Source: Archilochus colubris
Lineage: Eukaryota > Chordata > Aves > Apodiformes > Trochilidae
Assembly (NCBI GenBank): GCA_023079485.1
Contig: CM041084.1
Coordinates: forward strand, 23,340,609-23,404,608
Reading direction: 5' to 3'
Length of the DNA stretch: 64,000 bases
Position numbers and translations under genes: made by a program. The notes beneath the pieces were generated by a model that was not told the DNA's origin, did no database searches, and saw only the letters and a list, made by a program, of their open reading frames with translations. This document shows positions 38,553 through 48,792 of this stretch, piece by piece (within the stretch, counting starts at the first letter, position 1; each line of letters starts with the position of its first letter).

Positions 38553-41500
38553 GAATTTTGTGGCACTGATAAAAAGTTTTAAGCATCAGATCCATTATAT
38601 GTTTCAGGGACCTCTGAGTAGAGTCAAGTGCTGGTCTTTATGTCAAGGCACTCCTCCTTTATGGAGGAGTCACATCTGCCTCAGCCTCTTCTTCCCCCTC
38701 TCTGGTTCCCTTGTCAAAGGAACTAGTTTGGCTCAATCAAGTTCTCAAGTGAAAACCAAGAGGTAACAGCATGGACCTCTGGACTGCAAAAGCAGGGAAA
38801 AAACAGTGTGACAGTATGCTGTACCACAGAAGACAGGATACAGTTTAATTTATATTTCAATGGATAGAAAATAACGTAAAGCTTTGAATGTGGCTTTATT
38901 GTGCAAATACTCCTAATTACTGGCTTTCCCCCTGCTGATCTGTTTACCAAAAAGATTTAGGACTAGAGTTATACTTCCAGCAAGGTGGACCACTCAGTTG
39001 AACCTAAGTCAATTAGCTGGGGCACCTATTATATAAGTTAACAGGAAGGAGAGAACTAAAACTTCTCTTTTCTTATTATATGGCAATGATGGGCTCAAAT
39101 GATAAGATTTTTGACACTTATCTTTAATAATTCAGATTAAATTACATTCTAATTTATTATATGCAATATAATTCTAGTTATTTTAATACTGAAGACTTAT
39201 TAACCCATGAAAATACTAAAAAATCAAAATCAAAATGATTTTGTTAATCAAAAAACTATGAGCCAGGAAGCAAAAGTATAAAGCTTTGAAGGTTTGCTCT
39301 ACTTGATTAAGGTTTAACACTATGAAAACTGTTAAAAAACAAGCATGGCAAGAATTACAGTATTCTGTCTTATATATCACCTTTCCAGAGTGCAAATTCA
39401 CAGTCTGATGGATGATTAACATTAGGGCAAAATTATTCACCTGATTACCAGCAGGAGAAATAAAATGAACATAATAAATTGCCAAATTTAGCATTATCAT
39501 CACAAGAAGAATTTTTACAGATATAATGCAACAGGGAATACTCCCAGTTTTACACACAGGAATTTCCTGAATCTAATATGTCATTTATTCCTGGCAAAGT
39601 CTGTCCTTTGTCTACATGTATTTCATTTCTCCCAAACACAACAGCACTAAGCTACATGACTGCTGGACCAACTTTTGCCAGATTTAACTATTGTATATAG
39701 TAAAGCTTTAGTAAAGCATTACATCTTATTACCTGAAAGGTGAGCTAGAGTAGTACTTTAATAATTCTAAAAGTTAAAAAGGACATTTCACAACCCACAA
39801 TATACCTCATTTTAGAGGAGTTCACAGTAAGATTTACTCTTGAAGATTTTTTACTTTGTTTTGTGGAGATGAGTAAGGTGTCCTGATGGGGAGGAACTCT
39901 ACACACAGGCAAATGTGAACATGAAGGGATTTTAAGCACATAGCAGCCATCTTTTTACCTGTATATTTTCCATGCCTTTCTGTATACCATCTTTTGACAG
40001 TCTTACAGAATTTCAGATCAGTCCTCCAGTCCTTATTTCCATTACAGTTAATAGTCCAGAGACTTCCAATAACATCACTTTTCTGATGAAGATTAGATTT
40101 CCTTCCACTTATCTTGCACCTCATTTTGCTTGACTCTGCAGTAAAGTGTTACCTGACTTCATTATCTGTCACTGTAAAAGCAACTGTGCATATCATTGTA
40201 TGATATGCAAATGACAGACTTGGAGAGCAGGAATGCAAAACAAAGCTCTCACAAGGAGCAAGTAATAGTATTGAAAAATATGATAAATACTTTGCTTAAA
40301 ATTATTCGATGTTATTTGGCATTTCTTCTTTGTGAAGAAAATTCCCTTCCTTTCCCAGTGCCAAGTAATGGAAACCAGTTTTGGCTCTAAGTGTTTCTCA
40401 GGATTTTAGAGGAAGAAAATCTATGATTGCTATGACAAAGCTGAGCTGCAATAGCAATGCTGGTCCTGCATCCTGGCTCTGTGAGCAACAAAGCCATGGA
40501 AGAGCTCTACCTCTGTGCTTAGCAAGTACTGGGTCTTTTCCTTTCCCAACTGTTCTTCATGTTCAGCCCCACTGCGTGGAGAAACCCTGGACTGCTGAGC
40601 TCCTCAATGTGGTCTCTGGAGATGCTTAGATCTACCACTTGAGTTCACCATGACATTCAGTATAAGTTGAGGTGACCTGTGACTTCTGCCATTGCCATCA
40701 GCTGATGCCACAGGACCAGAGCTGAGCACAGGGTGTATGTGGCTCATCTGTTTGATGTCTAAATTCTGACACACAGAATGACTGTTGGTTTGCATCAAGC
40801 ACCTTGTGGATCACCCATGCCATTACTCAGAGGTAACATATTCAACATTATATTTGCAGTTCTCACTTAGTTTTCTCAGGCTAGTTGCATGTAAGAGTCA
40901 GAAAAATGCCAGACATCCCCTCAAAATAATAAAAAAAGAGCAGCATTTCAAATACTTCTGTTTTTATCCCAGTGCTTTGAAAATTATGTACATTTTAATC
41001 CAGTATGTACATTTAGTTACCTGGCCATGATACCAGTTTGCATGCCCAAACAACTAATGTTTTTATTCAATAATTAAGTAGAGCTAGGTCAGCTACTTAA
41101 AAGTGCAGAACTTCTTTTACAACATTTTGTTTTCTGAGTAAATTTACATAATACAAAATAGACCTCTAAATTCAATAAATTATAAACTCTTCTACAGTAT
41201 TTTGTAATGGAACTGGGGCATTTGAGTATTTTCAAATAATCTTTCATGATATGATTTCACTCTAAAGTGCTCCTTATAGATTCATCTGCTCTACAGATTA
41301 AAAACATGCACAACAGAGGTGACTTTTTAAATAGCATTCCTTACATTTTAGAAGAGATGATGTTTGAAATTGCTCCCTCTGTTTTCCTGCCTGTTTGTGA
41401 AAAAAGCTGAGCAGCCAAGGTCCCAAGTGTCCTGATACATCACAGACCCACACCTTGCACCTGAAGTGCTGCTTATGGCAAAAGGTACAGGCTTTGTGAC

Positions 41501-43094
41501 ACCACGATGAGGACCTGGAACTCACTTTCAGAGATTTTTATACTGAAACCAGATTTTCATATTGCTGGTTGAAACACTTAGTGCTTACCGAGAATCAATT
41601 TTCATTCAAGCTTGTAAAAATATTTTAAGCTTCAGTGTATTTATGCAATGTTATGTAGAGATTGCACTGCACTAACCCAAGCAAAACAAGCCTGCAGCTG
41701 CATAGTCAGTTCCTCAAATAGCTCTTTGGAAAACAAGAATTTTATTTTCATGATTTTGCTGAATTCAGGATTAGAAAGCACTTAAAAAAAAATCTTTTAC
41801 TTCATTTGGAAAAATTTCTATGGCAGAAAAATTCTTAAGTATTGTTACGATGAATTCTTTCCAAATGAGGTTTACAATTTTCAAATACAAAACTGCCTAA
41901 ACCTGGACAACTAAATGCTCATTTACTCCCACAAATTGTTGGTCTGGATTTCAGAGATTTTAAGAACTTGCAATTATCACTCTACTCCCAAGCAAGAAAT
42001 TTGTGTGAGCTCCTCTGTAAACCAAGCCACTTGATGGTGGGATTAAATACAACATCAGCTACTAGCCATCTTGAGGGTCACCTCTAACTTCAGAGTATCT
42101 GTTTCTCTGGGACTGAAAGAATCTTGATGTTACTGAAGTATAAAATATTTTCCTTTTGCTGTGCCATATGTGAGTACAATGATGTAAATACCAGGATATG
42201 CTTGTTAATACAGCACCATCAGCAAATTGCTGACCAGTGTCAAATCACTGTGTACCCAGGCATCTGCAAAGTGAAGATTACTTCTTAAAGTTCCTAATAT
42301 TCATAAAAGATGCTCACTTTTCTATAGCTGGAGATTTCCAGCAGTAGAAAAATGTCAGAGGTTATGGTACAGCCAGCCTTAAATTGAGAGAATCTGTTCA
42401 AAAACACAGGTCATTTATCTGGGATTTATGCTACAGATGTGACAGAAAGGACATACAGGGGCCATTGCCACCATTTTGCAAGCAAGGTCCAATGCCTGTA
42501 CTGTTGCACTCTTGGTAGCACAATCATCATCACACAATGGAATTAGTATCAGTCGATCAGTATCAAAGCCACCTGCAAAGTTTTTAGTCTTAAGCTGTTA
42601 CTTCTCTTTAACAGGATAATCCACAGCTCTCTAAAAAAGCATCTAAAAGGTGGAACACACATTCCACTACCACTTGCATGGTCTTCGCCATTTCAGTAAT
42701 GAAGAGAGCTGCTAAAAGTCAGCTGTAGCTGCCAGAACTAATACTTGAGACAAAACTAGGGAGAATTTTTTTTCATTCTCTCTTAGGCCTGAGGAAACAG
42801 TGCATAGATGGCTCCTTGCCCATCCACACAAACACTTAAGTCACACACCTATGCCTCTGGAGATGGGTGTTTGTGTGTGTGGGAGGCAATGCACAGGGAT
42901 GAGGTGAGGTCTGGCAAGCAGCACCTTGGCCTGCTGAAACCTCAAACCACACTTCATGTACACAGTTTAGTGCTCTCTTCATCCACAAACCCAAACTAGT
43001 GTCCATTCCATTTATGTACCCAAACTCTTGCTTGCCCAATTCATGTACTAAAACCAGGACCCCGCCAACCAGGACACTTGCCCCACTTCCTCAC

Positions 43095-43327
43095 CTGACC
43101 ACATTGGGGTGCTCGAATGTCTCCAGGTGTCTCAAAACTGCCACCTCTCGAATGGTGGACAGTGGCATCCCCTCCTCACTGGTCTGCACCCGTACCCGCT
43201 TCAGCGCAACAAAACGGCCTCCGTTCTTCAAGTCTCGGGCTTTGAACACCTTCCCGTAGGCTCCTTCCCCAATCTCAGCCACACATTCATACTGCTGGTC
43301 AGCCAGATTTGTGCTGTCCTTATCCAT
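43095..43327 (-). CDS. CDK6: CDK6 exon 2, coding part (residues 1-77 plus 2 nt of codon 78)
   Basis: This first coding exon encodes the kinase N-lobe. Reading from the ATG at 43327 gives [20 protein letters not shown] and then the glycine-rich loop GEGAYGKV (about residues 20-27). Next come KARDLK, with the arginine at position 31 that matters for INK4 binding in mammals, the VALKRV strand with the ATP-anchoring lysine (K43), and the C-helix PLSTIRE, the CDK4/6 counterpart of PSTAIRE. The exon ends at EHPNVV plus AG, followed by donor CAG|gtgagg (GT at 43094-43093). The ATG has a strong context, with A at -3 and G at +4. Apart from residues 2-8 and a serine at position 50 (glycine in human, from memory) it follows the mammalian sequence very closely. 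The phase matches exon 3 exactly. Confidence 0.98.
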
Positions 43328-43585
43328 GCTGGCACCACTCCTCTTCCTCCGTTGTCCCACGTGCCTTGGGCTGGCTCTCGGTCTCACTTGCTTTCTGAAA
43401 ACCAGTACTTTGCTCACGCTGCAGACAGACCACACGCTTGGTACCTCTGCCAGAGAGGCAGTAGGATGCTCTTGCCCTCCTGTTCTCGCTCCTCTTTTGT
43501 ATGGGCCCCAGCGTGCCTCCTCTTTCGGCCACCAGGAATTATCATACAGTCTTTGGGAGCATTGTCTATGTAAAGCAAATTAGAT
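43328..43585 (-). other. CDK6: CDK6 exon 2, 5' UTR part (acceptor not settled)
   Basis: This stretch upstream of the CDK6 start codon must hold the intron 1 acceptor. Three candidate AG sites are visible on the minus strand. The best pyrimidine tract precedes AG at 43587-43586 (ttgcttggtttgtcctccag), which would start the exon at 43585. Alternatives are AG at 43448-43447 after ctgcctctctggcag (exon from 43446) and AG at 43420-43419 after ggtctgtctgcag (exon from 43418). I favour the first on tract quality. The frame stays open upstream of the ATG to about 43435, but the upstream candidate initiator there is GTG, not ATG, so the start at 43327 stands. Confidence 0.5.
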
Positions 43586-45597
43586 CTGGAGGACAAACCA
43601 AGCAAGAAAAGTGAGTTTAACACTTCACTACTTTTCAATGTTCAAAAACTGAGAAAATTAAGCTAATATATAGCTGCATGCAAAGCAAACCCATGGTGCA
43701 AACAATGTGAAACACCAAGGTGACAGATGTACCAATGTCCCTGTATGGCTGATACAACACTACAGTTATCATGGTCTGTGCAGAAGGCTACAACACATGG
43801 CTACAGAGCAACCACAAGCAGTGGGATTTTACTGAGCAAAGGGCTGAATATAACAATTGTGTGAGCCATAGGTGATGGGGATAGCAGAGCTAGCAATGCA
43901 CATGTGAGATGAAGTTTTGTCCAGGAACTCATGTCAGGACTGCAGGACTCAAAAGTTTCTCCAGTGCACGTGGTGCAGTCTTGGAAATATATTCCATGCT
44001 ATATTAGTTATTTATTAGTAAATAATAGCATTTGGACGTTTCAGCCTTGATCTGCTCTCCCCTGTGCTAAGCCCTACATGAACATATCACAAGAGACAAG
44101 TTCCTGCCTCTAAGTAACTTTAGGAAGAAGTATGTACATAGCGAAACGTCAAAAATGTTAAAACGTACACACTAGCAAACTTATTAACATGCAAAGGTTT
44201 TGTCGGGGGATACAGCTACTGCTGGATGTGTGACTGGGAGCTGCTTGCAGAGCATGATGAAAGATGGTCTTTGGGGACAGCATGCTCTGCTGTAAAGCGC
44301 ATGAGGCTGGAGAGAAGCTTCCTGCATCCAGTTTCATCCACACTTTCCGCAGGACTGCTGGCAAATCATCGCCCCTCTCAAAGCTCCACATCCATCCTTT
44401 CCCTTCTCCCTGCCCCATTTTAGTATAATGATACTGGGACCTCCAAGGCTGTTAACTTGGAGGTAACTACGCTGCATTTTTATCACCTAGGATTAAAGTT
44501 ACCCAGATGGCTTAGCTGAGGATCCCCTAACTTGAATCCAGGCATAAAGCCAGAGTTGTTTTGCACATTTATGCTGATCTTACACCTTAGCTGCAGATGA
44601 AAACACGAGTAAGGATAGATTTCAGAAGGAAACCTGTGCCTACTGCTCATCACTTTTCGCGGATGCAGCTGGAGGCACCAGGCTGCCTCAGTGGCTTCTC
44701 ATGCCAACACCACAGCTGCCACCGCACCGCCCCGTCCAGCGGCCAACCCCGAGCCCCTCCGCACCTGCAGCATCACCGGGCAGCACCGTGGGTTGACCAT
44801 CGCGCCTCGACCCCGCCGCCGCGAGGTACAACTGCTCCGGAGCTCCCCAGTGGGGCCGCCCGCATCCCGCACCACACAGCTCCTCGTTCGACCCCGCAAG
44901 CAACACCAACCCGCCCCGTACGGCACCGCATCCCGCCCCGCATCCCAGCCGCTCCGCTCCGCCCCGCATCACGCCCCTCCCCTCCCGCTCCCCGGCCCTG
45001 CCGAGGGCGCCCCCGGGCGGCGGGCAGCGCCAGGCGCGGTGCGTGGCGGCGGGGGCAGCGGGGACAGCGGGCCTGCCTCGGCGCCGCCGCTGCTCCGGGT
45101 GGAAAGTTACCGCTCGCCCTCCCCGGTCACGGTGGGGTATCGGGGCTGCCCCTCGCTCCCTCCCCGCTGCCGCAACACCCCCTCCCCACCCCCCACCTCG
45201 GCACCGAGCTGCCCTCCGCCGGCGCCCCACACGCGGTGGGGGGTGTCGGAGAGGGACACGCGGGGAACCGCGTCCCTCCACTTCCTCTCAGGGGAGGGAG
45301 GTGGAGGGGGGGGAGGCTCGGCTGCTCGGCAGGACGCTGAGGACACCCCCTGCGGTCCCCCGGCATGGCAGCCCCCTCCCCCGCGGCCCCCTGCGCGGCC
45401 CCCGACACGGGAGGCGCCCCCACGCCAACCCCGAGAGGGTAGCGGTGGCGCGGTACGGCACGGCGAGCTGCCTCCGGCCGCGGTGGGGGGTGCGCGGCGT
45501 GGGCTCCACGGCCCGGGCTCCGCGGCCCGGGCGGGGGGCGGCGTGTGGGCCACGCCGCTGGGCCGGGTGCGCGGAGCACATGGGCGCCTCGCGTTAC
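43586..45597. other. CDK6 intron 1
   Basis: This intron of about 2.0 kb lies between the proposed exon 1 donor (GT at 45597-45596) and the preferred exon 2 acceptor (AG at 43587-43586). The half next to exon 2 is ordinary AT-balanced sequence. The half next to exon 1, from about 44.65 kb, belongs to the CpG island. Confidence 0.55.
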
Positions 45598-46130
45598 CTG
45601 GTGTGCGCCACGGCTGCCTCCACCGCCACCAGATCCCCAAATAATTCTCAGCCCCAGGGGGGGGGAGGGGGGGGGAAGGGAGGGAGGGGGTGAGTCCTCC
45701 CTAAAACAAACCTCCCATTGAGCGAGGCGGGGTGGAGAGCCGGCCCGGGGTCTGCCCCTTCACATGGCGATGTCTCCGGCAGGTCCCGGCAGCGGCCGCC
45801 CGGGCCACACAGGTAGCTGCTCCGCGGCTCGGCCGCGCTCGGCTCTCATCCTCCTGCCGCCGCCGCCGGGCTGCACCTTGGCGCAGAAGGCAGCTCGCAG
45901 AAGGCACCCCCAACCCGCTCCTCCCGCCCCCACCCTGCCAGGGGAAAACGAAAACGCGAAATAAAAATCGCGGCCGGCGGCCCCCAGGGAGCTGCAGCGC
46001 CGCGACCGCAGCCCTGCCGGTCACAGCCACCGGTGCGGGGCTTAAGCACCGGCTCCGGGCGCTGCCGCTGCTCCGGCGCTGCGCTGCCTCTCCTCGCTCG
46101 CTCCCTCGGCCTCTGTTCAGCCTGGGAGCA
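45598..46130 (-). other. CDK6: CDK6 exon 1, non-coding, 5' boundary undefined
   Basis: A consensus splice donor is visible on the minus strand at the inner edge of the GC-rich island: CCAG|gtaacgcgag, with the last exon base at 45598 and GT at 45597-45596. About 2.0 kb separates it from exon 2. Human CDK6 likewise has a non-coding exon 1 a few kb upstream of the ATG exon, so I assign this donor to exon 1. The 5' end is only a guess: the GC-rich sequence continues to about 46140, where a 27-bp T tract begins. The proposed exon includes a C-rich run on the transcript strand (complement of 45657-45690). Confidence 0.5.
45657..45690 (+). repeat. G-run with quadruplex potential inside proposed CDK6 exon 1
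   Basis: On the plus strand two runs of nine G separated by one A are followed by GGG, GGG and GGGGG runs separated by one or two A. This exceeds the usual four-G-tract rule for G-quadruplex formation. The plus strand is the template for CDK6, so the transcript would be C-rich here and the quadruplex would form in template or non-transcribed DNA. Confidence 0.8.
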
Positions 46131-46145
46131 GCAGCAGCTTGCAGC

Positions 46146-46198
46146 TTTTTTTTTTTTTTTTTTTTTTTTTTTCCCTCTCCTCAACTTTTTTTTTTTTT
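46146..46198 (+). repeat. T27 and T13 homopolymer tracts near CDK6 exon 1
   Basis: T27 at 46146-46172 and T13 at 46186-46198 flank a short C/T spacer. On the CDK6 sense strand these are A tracts at or just upstream of the presumed transcription start. Confidence 0.95.
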
Positions 46199-46549
46199 CC
46201 CCTTGCTTTCCCACGCTGGCTGAATGTGACTTGACCCCGTTTCAAAAAAGTTTGACATAGTGCTTCAACATTTCCGCATTCCTCCCTGACTACAAAGGCT
46301 GCAGCCGCCTCCTTCTGCTTTCTGTCTCTGCTCTCTGTCTTCACACTCAATGAAATCCTTCATGTGCCTCTGCCAAAGGCAGCCGCATACCGCAAGGGTC
46401 GCCGCGAGCGCCGCGGCCAGGCATGGCCCGGGGCGAGGCGCCCCGGGGGGTCCCGGCAGGGCCCGGCCCCAGCCCCGGCCCCGGCCCCGCCGCCGTGCTC
46501 CGCGCTGCACGGACACGGACTCAGCCGGCTGCGGCAGCACTGAGAAGCC

Positions 46550-46556
46550 TGACTCA
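46550..46556 (+). promoter_or_regulatory. AP-1 (TRE) consensus heptamer
   Basis: TGACTCA, a perfect AP-1 consensus, sits at the outer edge of the CpG island, several hundred bases upstream of the proposed CDK6 exon 1. A heptamer occurs often by chance, so a regulatory role is inference only. Confidence 0.3.
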
Positions 46557-46581
46557 TTCCTAAGAGCTCACTGTGCAAGGA

Positions 46582-46678
46582 CCTGGGAAATAACCTTTTT
46601 TTTTTTATATATTGGTGTTTTGTTTATTGTTTATTTATCTCTTTTTTTAATCCTCCTGGGAAATAACCTTTTTTTTTT
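46582..46678 (+). repeat. 73-bp-spaced direct repeat of a 14-mer plus T run
   Basis: CCTGGGAAATAACC followed by T11 (46582-46606) recurs as the same 14-mer followed by T10 (46655-46678). This may be a local tandem duplication whose interior has diverged, or slippage at the T runs. Confidence 0.75.
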
Positions 46679-46806
46679 CTTTTTTATTTTCTCTTTTTTT
46701 TTCCTTTTTCCCCCTTTTTTTTCTTTTTCTTTTTTTTTTCTTTTTAAATTTTTTTTCTCCAGAAAAGCGCACATTCTTTTGTGCTTTTTTTTTTTTTTTT
46801 TTTTTT
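46596..46806 (+). repeat. T-rich low-complexity tract upstream of CDK6 promoter
   Basis: About 210 bp are dominated by T runs, ending in T22 at 46785-46806. The sequence CCTGGGAAATAACC followed by 10-11 T occurs twice, at 46582 and 46655 (period 73 bp). Phenylalanine- and lysine-rich open frames across it are artefacts. Confidence 0.9.
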
Positions 46807-47956
46807 GTTACTTTCCGTTCACAGCACAGAGCTGCGGCAGGAAGTAAGAGCCCATGAATGCTTTCGGGAAGAAACTTAGTTGCAAATTCCACCCCCAAAG
46901 CAAAGTCTTTGCCCCGACAGGCTCGCAGCTGGAGGTGCACCGGGCAGGGGGCCGGGCGAGGCGGGCAGGGTGTGCGGGGGATCTGGGCACGGCGGCATCC
47001 CCTTCGCTGGGGTAGGGAACATTGGATGGAGGCAGTTCCTACAGATAGTGAAACTTTCCAGCAGAAAGAATAATATCAAAAAAACCCACATGCTGATCTA
47101 CTTCATCCTCACGGGGTAAAACACACATCTGGAGTACGCAATTCCCAGTTCTCCCAGCTGGTACCCTCCAGCACATACTTTTCAGGGCCATAAGGATTAT
47201 TATGGTCCAGCTCCAGATTTGGCTCTTCGGTTGGCTTAACTGGTAGGGTTCCCTTTTAGTTTAACTAAGTGTTTATAACTCGAGAAGTATATGTTGAGTA
47301 CTTGACACCAACTATTTAGAATAAATAAAATATATATATAATATTGTAGAAACAAAAAGATCCATCAGGAAGCAGAACATAATCCAATTACTCTACCTGG
47401 ACTCACAGTGCTACTGAGCATATATGAAATCCTACAGTCTAAAGCAAATTGATTGGATGGCTTCAAAACTGACCCCAGACAATTGCACATGCCTTCCCTA
47501 TTTCTGAGAGGTTTAGGGAAGCTTGGTGAGAGGCTGGGGAGCTGCTGAGGGAAAACTGACTGAGAGCAGAGGGAGACGTCTCCCACAGGAAAAGGGGGAG
47601 CGGGTACCACTTATGCCTTAAGGAAAAGGCCAGTGGCATGGACACCAGTGTCACGTGTGTGCAGGAGACCGTGCAGACTTTGCAAGAACTTAATTTATGC
47701 TCATAATGTATTTCAGTTTAGCCACAGAAATTCCTCAACAAATTCTGAAGCTCCTGATTGATTGGAACTAGATGCTGAAGTTAATGGCAAACCCCGTAAC
47801 CTTTAAATGTGAAAGTGTGAGAGATTCAAATACACAGATTGAACTTAAAAAAAAAAAAAAAGCATGGTCAATCATATCACATTATAAAGTTTATATGTAC
47901 ATTCACTATCTCTGTTTATCTGTTTTGTGACATTTATGGTTTAAGAAATCTCTGTG

Positions 47957-48166
47957 TTTCTTCCTTCTCTTTTCTTTCTTTCCTTCTTTCTTTTCTTTTT
48001 CTTTCTTTCTCTCTTTCTTTCTCTTTCTTTCTTTCTGTCTGTCTGTCTTTCTGTCTCTCTCTTCCTTCCTTCCTTCCTATCTTCCCTTCTTCCCTCCCTA
48101 TTTTCCTTCCTCTCCTTCCTTCTTTCCTTTCTTTTTTTTTTCTCTCTCCCTGTCTTTCCTCCTTTT
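47957..48166 (+). repeat. Polypyrimidine microsatellite (CTTT/CCTT/CTGT-type)
   Basis: About 210 bp are almost entirely C and T: TTTC units, then a short TCTG run, then CCTT units, then mixed C/T. Open frames here (FFLSLSFFLS-type) reflect the repeat. Confidence 0.95.
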
Positions 48167-48737
48167 AGTATTTACATTTTTTTTTAAATTTTATTTTTTA
48201 AACTTAATATTTAGGCAGCTTTAACAAGCTCAGTACAAAAACCGTCCTCAGGCTCCAGGGTCATGAGTTGTCTCCCTTTACATGCAAAAGGCTACATTTT
48301 TGGGGAAAGAGAAGTGAAGTCTTAGTTGCTGTCTTTCCCCTAAATATCTCTGGATGTTTTAACTCCAGGTGGGCTCTGTTCCCAAGAAGGGACTGAGGGG
48401 CACTGGGTCCTTTGGCCAGGTAAATGTGCAGTTTCATGTTCAGGATGAAGGGGAAAGGAGACTTCTGCACTTTTCTGACATTTGCCTGTTCTGAAATGTG
48501 CTGATTTATCATTCTAAAAAACAACAGAAACTTATCCTTTCATCCCATATTCTCCCAGCATTTTGAGGAGAATATATGTAATAGTCCTTTGTTTGCCTTT
48601 CTGTGTGGTGATGTCAGTAGAGATTACCACGGGAGATTATCATTCTCATGCTATCAAACTGAATTAATTTAAAGCATAAAAGTGCCCCATGTTAATGTGC
48701 CTTTATATGAGCCTGAGATTTCAAAAAACCCCACACA

Positions 48738-48792
48738 ATTACAGAATCGTTCTGGGTGGAAAAGACCTTTAAGATCATTGAGTCCAACCATA
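48738..48792 (-). mobile_element. CR1 LINE 3'-terminal scrap
   Basis: About 55 bp match the CR1 3' end in reverse complement: attacagaatcgttctgg, gtggaaaagacctttaagat and cattgagtccaacca. The match ends abruptly. It lies upstream of CDK6. Confidence 0.8.

Larger units (their letters stand above)
29486..43094. other. CDK6 intron 2, 5' part, with scattered CR1 fragments
   Basis: Between the CR1 fragments at 30.4, 33.6 and 38.3 kb there are only unique-looking intronic sequence, a short nested repeat at 36.15 kb and a C+T-rich segment ending in A21 (about 37.3-37.9 kb). No exon-like conserved frame was seen. Confidence 0.7.
1..46130 (-). other. CDK6: CDK6 gene locus (5' part only)
   Basis: This is the gene-level span of cyclin-dependent kinase 6. 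It runs from the CpG-island promoter leftwards and leaves the window inside intron 3. CDK6 pairs with D-type cyclins and phosphorylates RB-family proteins in G1; INK4 proteins inhibit it. The window shows a non-coding exon 1 (donor at 45598), exon 2 (start codon, coding 43327-43095) and exon 3 (14984-14849). Together they encode about 123 of the roughly 326 residues of the vertebrate protein. Splice phases agree: exon 2 ends two bases into codon 78 and exon 3 supplies the third. Exons 4 onward, carrying the HRD and DFG motifs and the activation loop, were not seen. The right-hand boundary of the span is approximate because the transcription start is not defined. Confidence 0.93.
44650..46560 (-). 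promoter_or_regulatory. CDK6: CpG-island promoter region of CDK6
   Basis: This stretch of about 1.9 kb is very GC-rich and CpG-dense, in sharp contrast to the AT-rich DNA on both sides. It covers the inner part of intron 1, exon 1 and the upstream flank. GC-box-like CCGCCCC motifs recur near 44930-44970, a GGCCCC-rich run lies at about 46460-46492, and a TGACTCA AP-1 consensus is at 46550-46556. I see no convincing TATA box, as expected for a CpG-island promoter. Many long open frames occur here on both strands, but they are composition artefacts of GC-rich DNA (proline-, arginine- and alanine-rich, low complexity). The start site and any antisense transcript cannot be placed from sequence alone. 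Confidence 0.85.

Noticed and set aside
43328..43435. Apparent in-frame N-terminal extension of CDK6 starting at 43435
   Set aside because: The first codon is GTG, not ATG, on the minus strand. The ATG at 43327 has strong context and matches the known CDK6 N-terminus.
44597..45693. Several long overlapping open frames on both strands (up to 317 codons), proline/arginine/alanine-rich
   Set aside because: They lie in the CpG island, where stop codons are rare by composition. They overlap each other in most frames and show no domain.
47221..47265. tRNA-like GGTTGGCTTAACTGGTAGGG
   Set aside because: It resembles an A box, but there is no proper B box (GGTTCGANTCC) or foldable acceptor stem.
47839..48187. 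Serine/phenylalanine/leucine-rich open frames that look like membrane proteins
   Set aside because: Translations of the polypyrimidine microsatellite.
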